64,000 nucleotides of DNA from Planctobacterium sp965279005 (GTDB taxonomy: Bacteria > Pseudomonadota > Gammaproteobacteria > Enterobacterales > Alteromonadaceae): assembly GCA_965279005.1 (NCBI GenBank), contig CBDIHK010000024.1, positions 62,001 through 126,000 on the forward strand. The letters run 5' to 3'. This document shows positions 61,725 through 64,000 of this stretch, piece after piece. Position numbers and translations under genes: made by a program. The notes under the pieces are model-generated. The model was not told the origin of the DNA and ran no database searches. It saw nothing but the letters and a program-made list of their open reading frames with translations. The first letter of the stretch is position 1. Each line of letters begins with the position of its first letter.

Positions 61725-63122
61725 GTGGAAACGGTGGGCAATGTGAATATCGGCAAAGTAGAGAAGCTGAGCTTCTCAGAGAAACTTGGCTATGGCATGG
61801 GCGATGCGGCATCCAATTTCTTTTTCCAGGTGTTTAACATCTTCCTTTTGTACTATTACACCGATGTGTTTGGCCTCAGCCCTGCCGCAGTCGGCACTAT
61901 GTTTATTGTTACTAAGATAGTTGACGCCGCGAGCGACCCACTGATGGGGATCATCGCGGATCGCACCAACAGCCGTTGGGGCAAGTACCGCCCATATTTG
62001 GCTGGCATGGCGATACCTTATGGCCTGCTGGGCTATGCGATGTTTGCCAGCCCCGATCTATCTGAAACTGGAAAGCTAATTTATGCCTATGCTACTTACT
62101 CGCTAATGATGCTGGCCTATACCGCCATCAACATCCCCTATTCGGCACTGATGGGGGTCATTTCGCCATCTTCCGAGGAAAGGGTGAAGGTAGCGAGCTA
62201 TCGTTTTATGTGTGCATTTGCCGCTGCCTGGTTGATTGGTACTTTTGTGACGCCACTTAAAAACATGTTGGGAGATGGCAATGAAGTTGAGGGTTTCCGC
62301 CTTACCATGGCGATATTTGCAGTTGTTTCAATCGTTTTGTTTTGGGTTTGTTTTGCAACTACCAAAGAGAGGGTAAAAAGCCCGCCTGTAGAGCAAGATA
62401 CCAAAGCTGACTTGTCGGCCCTGCTAAAAAATGGTCCCTGGTTGGCATTGCTGTTCTCCGGTATTTTCGCCCTAATGAATGTGGCGGTGAAGAACGGCGC
62501 TATACTCTATTACTTCAAGTACTACGTAGGTGATGATGGTACGCCGCTATTTTTGATCTTCGATAAAACAGCCGTTTTTATGTCCACCGGGTTATTTGCC
62601 ATGATCCTTGGGGTTGCCATGACCAAATTCCTCACCGACAGGTTTGATAAACGGACGCTACTGATATGGCTGACAGTGTTGAGTGCCCTGACGTCTGTGT
62701 CGTTCTTCTTTATTCCTCCTGATTATTATTGGACCATGCTATTGGTCAATATTGTTGGAAACCTTATCGCGGGACCCACACCTCCATTGGTATTTGCTAT
62801 GTATGCTGACACCGCCGACTATGGGGAATGGAAAACGGGCCGGCGCTCCACTGCCTTGATTTATTCTGCTGGTGGCTTTGCGGCAAAAATAGGGCTCGCG
62901 GTAGGCGCTGGGTTGGCAGGCTACGTATTGGCCCTGTTTGGCTTTGTGGCTAATGAAGCCCAAAGCGAAACATCCATCCTAGGCATAAAGCTCATGTTTA
63001 GTTTTTTCCCGGCGACACTGTCTACACTAGCTGGTTTGGCGATCATCCTATATCCACTTAGGGAAAAACAACGGCAAGAAATTGAACTTGAGCTGGCCGC
63101 ACGGCGGGAGCAGGTGGCTTGA
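61725..63122 (+). CDS. GPH-family sugar:cation symporter (MFS)
   Basis: 465 residues with twelve membrane spans. The GPH (MelB-like) signature is clear: KLGYGMGDAASNFFFQVFN at the N-terminus, DAASDPLMGIIADRTNSRWGKYRPYL and the second-half YGEWKTGRRS. It likely takes up an oligosaccharide or glycoside with H+ or Na+. The start is one of three close GTG codons (61725, 61734, 61743), as no suitable ATG exists; the first is used. No glycosidase is adjacent to suggest the sugar. Confidence 0.9.
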   Translation: METVGNVNIGKVEKLSFSEKLGYGMGDAASNFFFQVFNIFLLYYYTDVFGLSPAAVGTMFIVTKIVDAASDPLMGIIADRTNSRWGKYRPYLAGMAIPYGLLGYAMFASPDLSETGKLIYAYATYSLMMLAYTAINIPYSALMGVISPSSEERVKVASYRFMCAFAAAWLIGTFVTPLKNMLGDGNEVEGFRLTMAIFAVVSIVLFWVCFATTKERVKSPPVEQDTKADLSALLKNGPWLALLFSGIFALMNVAVKNGAILYYFKYYVGDDGTPLFLIFDKTAVFMSTGLFAMILGVAMTKFLTDRFDKRTLLIWLTVLSALTSVSFFFIPPDYYWTMLLVNIVGNLIAGPTPPLVFAMYADTADYGEWKTGRRSTALIYSAGGFAAKIGLAVGAGLAGYVLALFGFVANEAQSETSILGIKLMFSFFPATLSTLAGLAIILYPLREKQRQEIELELAARREQVA

Positions 63123-63129
63123 TTTAGCC

Positions 63130-63145
63130 TGGAGAATCGGTGTTT
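63130..63145 (+). repeat. Dispersed motif, degenerate copy 4
   Basis: TGGAGAATCGGTGTTT begins 8 bp after the symporter stop. It matches the motif core with one inserted base and a changed 3' end. The same post-stop position as the other copies is the main reason to list it. Confidence 0.35.
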
Positions 63146-63151
63146 GAGGGA

Positions 63152-63180
63152 AGGCGCTGCCGGGGAATCCCACAGCGCCT
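63152..63180. terminator. Hairpin between convergent symporter and protease genes
   Basis: AGGCGCTG (63152-63159) and CAGCGCCT (63173-63180) form an 8-bp stem; the loop can extend it with GGG/CCC pairing. No U-tract on either strand, so it is a plausible but not classical terminator. Confidence 0.55.
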
Positions 63181-63186
63181 GCCTTA

Positions 63187-63975
63187 TCAGTCGTTAGTTT
63201 TCACAACTAAAAATGCCGGGTCAGGTAAGTTTTCTAAGATCCAGTTTTTATAATGGATGATGCGGGTGTAATAGTCTTTTGCACCGTAAAAACCCTGTTG
63301 CCAATTAGTGGCCTCAGTGTCTTGCCACGAACTCAATCCAACAATGTGCACAGTTTCACCTTCCACAATGTAAGCGGGAGAACCGCTGTCGCCACCTCCA
63401 CACATACCTTCAAAGGGTAGGGCGCCTTTTCCTGGTTTGTCGAAAGTGAAACTTAACCACTGCCCTTCTACTTTGTCTAGTTTGTTTTGGGCAACGCGTA
63501 ATTGTAGATCGAATGTTTGCATACCAATAATGCCGTTACCCGTGTCGCCCTTGCCAGCAATCGTCACTACATCACCTACTTGGGCCTTATACCTAAACAG
63601 TGAAACCGGCGCAATGGCTTGTGCAGGCTTGGACACCTTGACCAGGGCAATATCATAGCCAACGCGTCGATCCCGCCATTTTTCATGCAGTATTACATCT
63701 AGTATTTGCAGCTTTTCTTTATTGACCTCTGCGATATCGGCGTCTTCAAAAAAGTTTGCCACATGCGCAGCGGTTAGCACCCAGCCATTGCCGATATAGG
63801 TTCCAGAGCCTACCACATAGGATTTGCCATCTTTCCGGGTGGTAAAGGTTACCAGCCCCTGGATCGCCTCAGTACGGGAAATATAGTCCTGGTCAGCTAC
63901 ATCGTGGCGTATAACGATTGCGCTGCTGGTAATGCTGTAAAAAATTCCAACAATAAATAAAAGTAGTTTTTCCAT
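63187..63975 (-). CDS. Exported trypsin-like serine protease
   Basis: 262 residues from the ATG at 63975, which has AGGACGG before it. Signal peptide (about 1-19) and an S1 domain with the full triad: His71 (LTAAHVANF), Asp108 (YDIALVKV) and Ser197 (GGGDSGSP). There is no long propeptide, and the mature N-terminus would not match the IVGG of classical trypsins, so activation may differ. It is a candidate T2SS substrate (inference). Confidence 0.9.
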   Translation of the reverse strand: MEKLLLFIVGIFYSITSSAIVIRHDVADQDYISRTEAIQGLVTFTTRKDGKSYVVGSGTYIGNGWVLTAAHVANFFEDADIAEVNKEKLQILDVILHEKWRDRRVGYDIALVKVSKPAQAIAPVSLFRYKAQVGDVVTIAGKGDTGNGIIGMQTFDLQLRVAQNKLDKVEGQWLSFTFDKPGKGALPFEGMCGGGDSGSPAYIVEGETVHIVGLSSWQDTEATNWQQGFYGAKDYYTRIIHYKNWILENLPDPAFLVVKTND

Positions 63976-64000
63976 GTCCGTCCTGTAGCTCATTGAGTTG

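Overview
The window looks like a chromosome segment of a free-living, probably marine gammaproteobacterium of the Alteromonadales type. The basis is gene content and order: yheT-yheU, cysQ-nudE-yrfG beside a complete gspC-N type II secretion operon, hslR-hslO-pckA-envZ-ompR, a prkB-type phosphoribulokinase, hemCDXY and class I adenylate cyclases. This is a family-level impression from remembered synteny, not a species call. No rRNA, tRNA, CRISPR array or prophage was seen.

Layout. 0-4 kb: housekeeping genes (YheT hydrolase cut by the window edge, YheU, a YceI-like protein coupled to cysQ and nudE, YrfG nucleotidase). 4-15.2 kb: a twelve-gene minus-strand T2SS operon gspCDEFGHIJKLMN. 15.5-22 kb: HslR, Hsp33, PEP carboxykinase, EnvZ/OmpR (with a strong terminator between the two genes) and phosphoribulokinase. 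22-26.9 kb: an exonuclease, a geneless 970-bp stretch, purD, an exported-looking methyltransferase, a MOSC protein and a DUF2914 protein. 26.9-31 kb: hemCDXY.

31-45.4 kb is a signalling-rich accessory region: a one-piece membrane sensor kinase/receiver/AraC regulator, a convergent beta-propeller GGDEF protein, an exported subtilase with eleven perfect hexapeptide repeats, a palindrome-rich geneless region, a periplasmic solute-binding protein, and two tandem short class I adenylate cyclases. 45.9-48.6 kb is an exported M17 leucyl aminopeptidase split by a 1226-bp ISAs1-family element with a 10-bp target duplication; removing the element restores the frame exactly. 48.7-56.2 kb is a complete V/A-type ATPase operon in the order B-D-I-K-E-DUF2764-A, a circular permutation of the E-X-A-B-D-I-K order known from Chlamydia-type operons. 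56.5-64 kb holds a LysR-controlled oxidoreductase/SnoaL pair, a purine permease, a fatty acid hydroxylase, a GPH-type sugar symporter and an exported trypsin-like protease. A dispersed motif close to TTAATGGAATCGGTATAA lies just after the stop codons of the plus-strand genes here.

How parts connect: the exported proteases and aminopeptidase are plausible T2SS cargo (inference). The 31-45 kb genes could produce both c-di-GMP and cAMP. The best candidates for something new are the hexapeptide-repeat subtilase and its odd upstream region, the permuted ATPase operon, the paired short cyclases and the post-stop repeat family.
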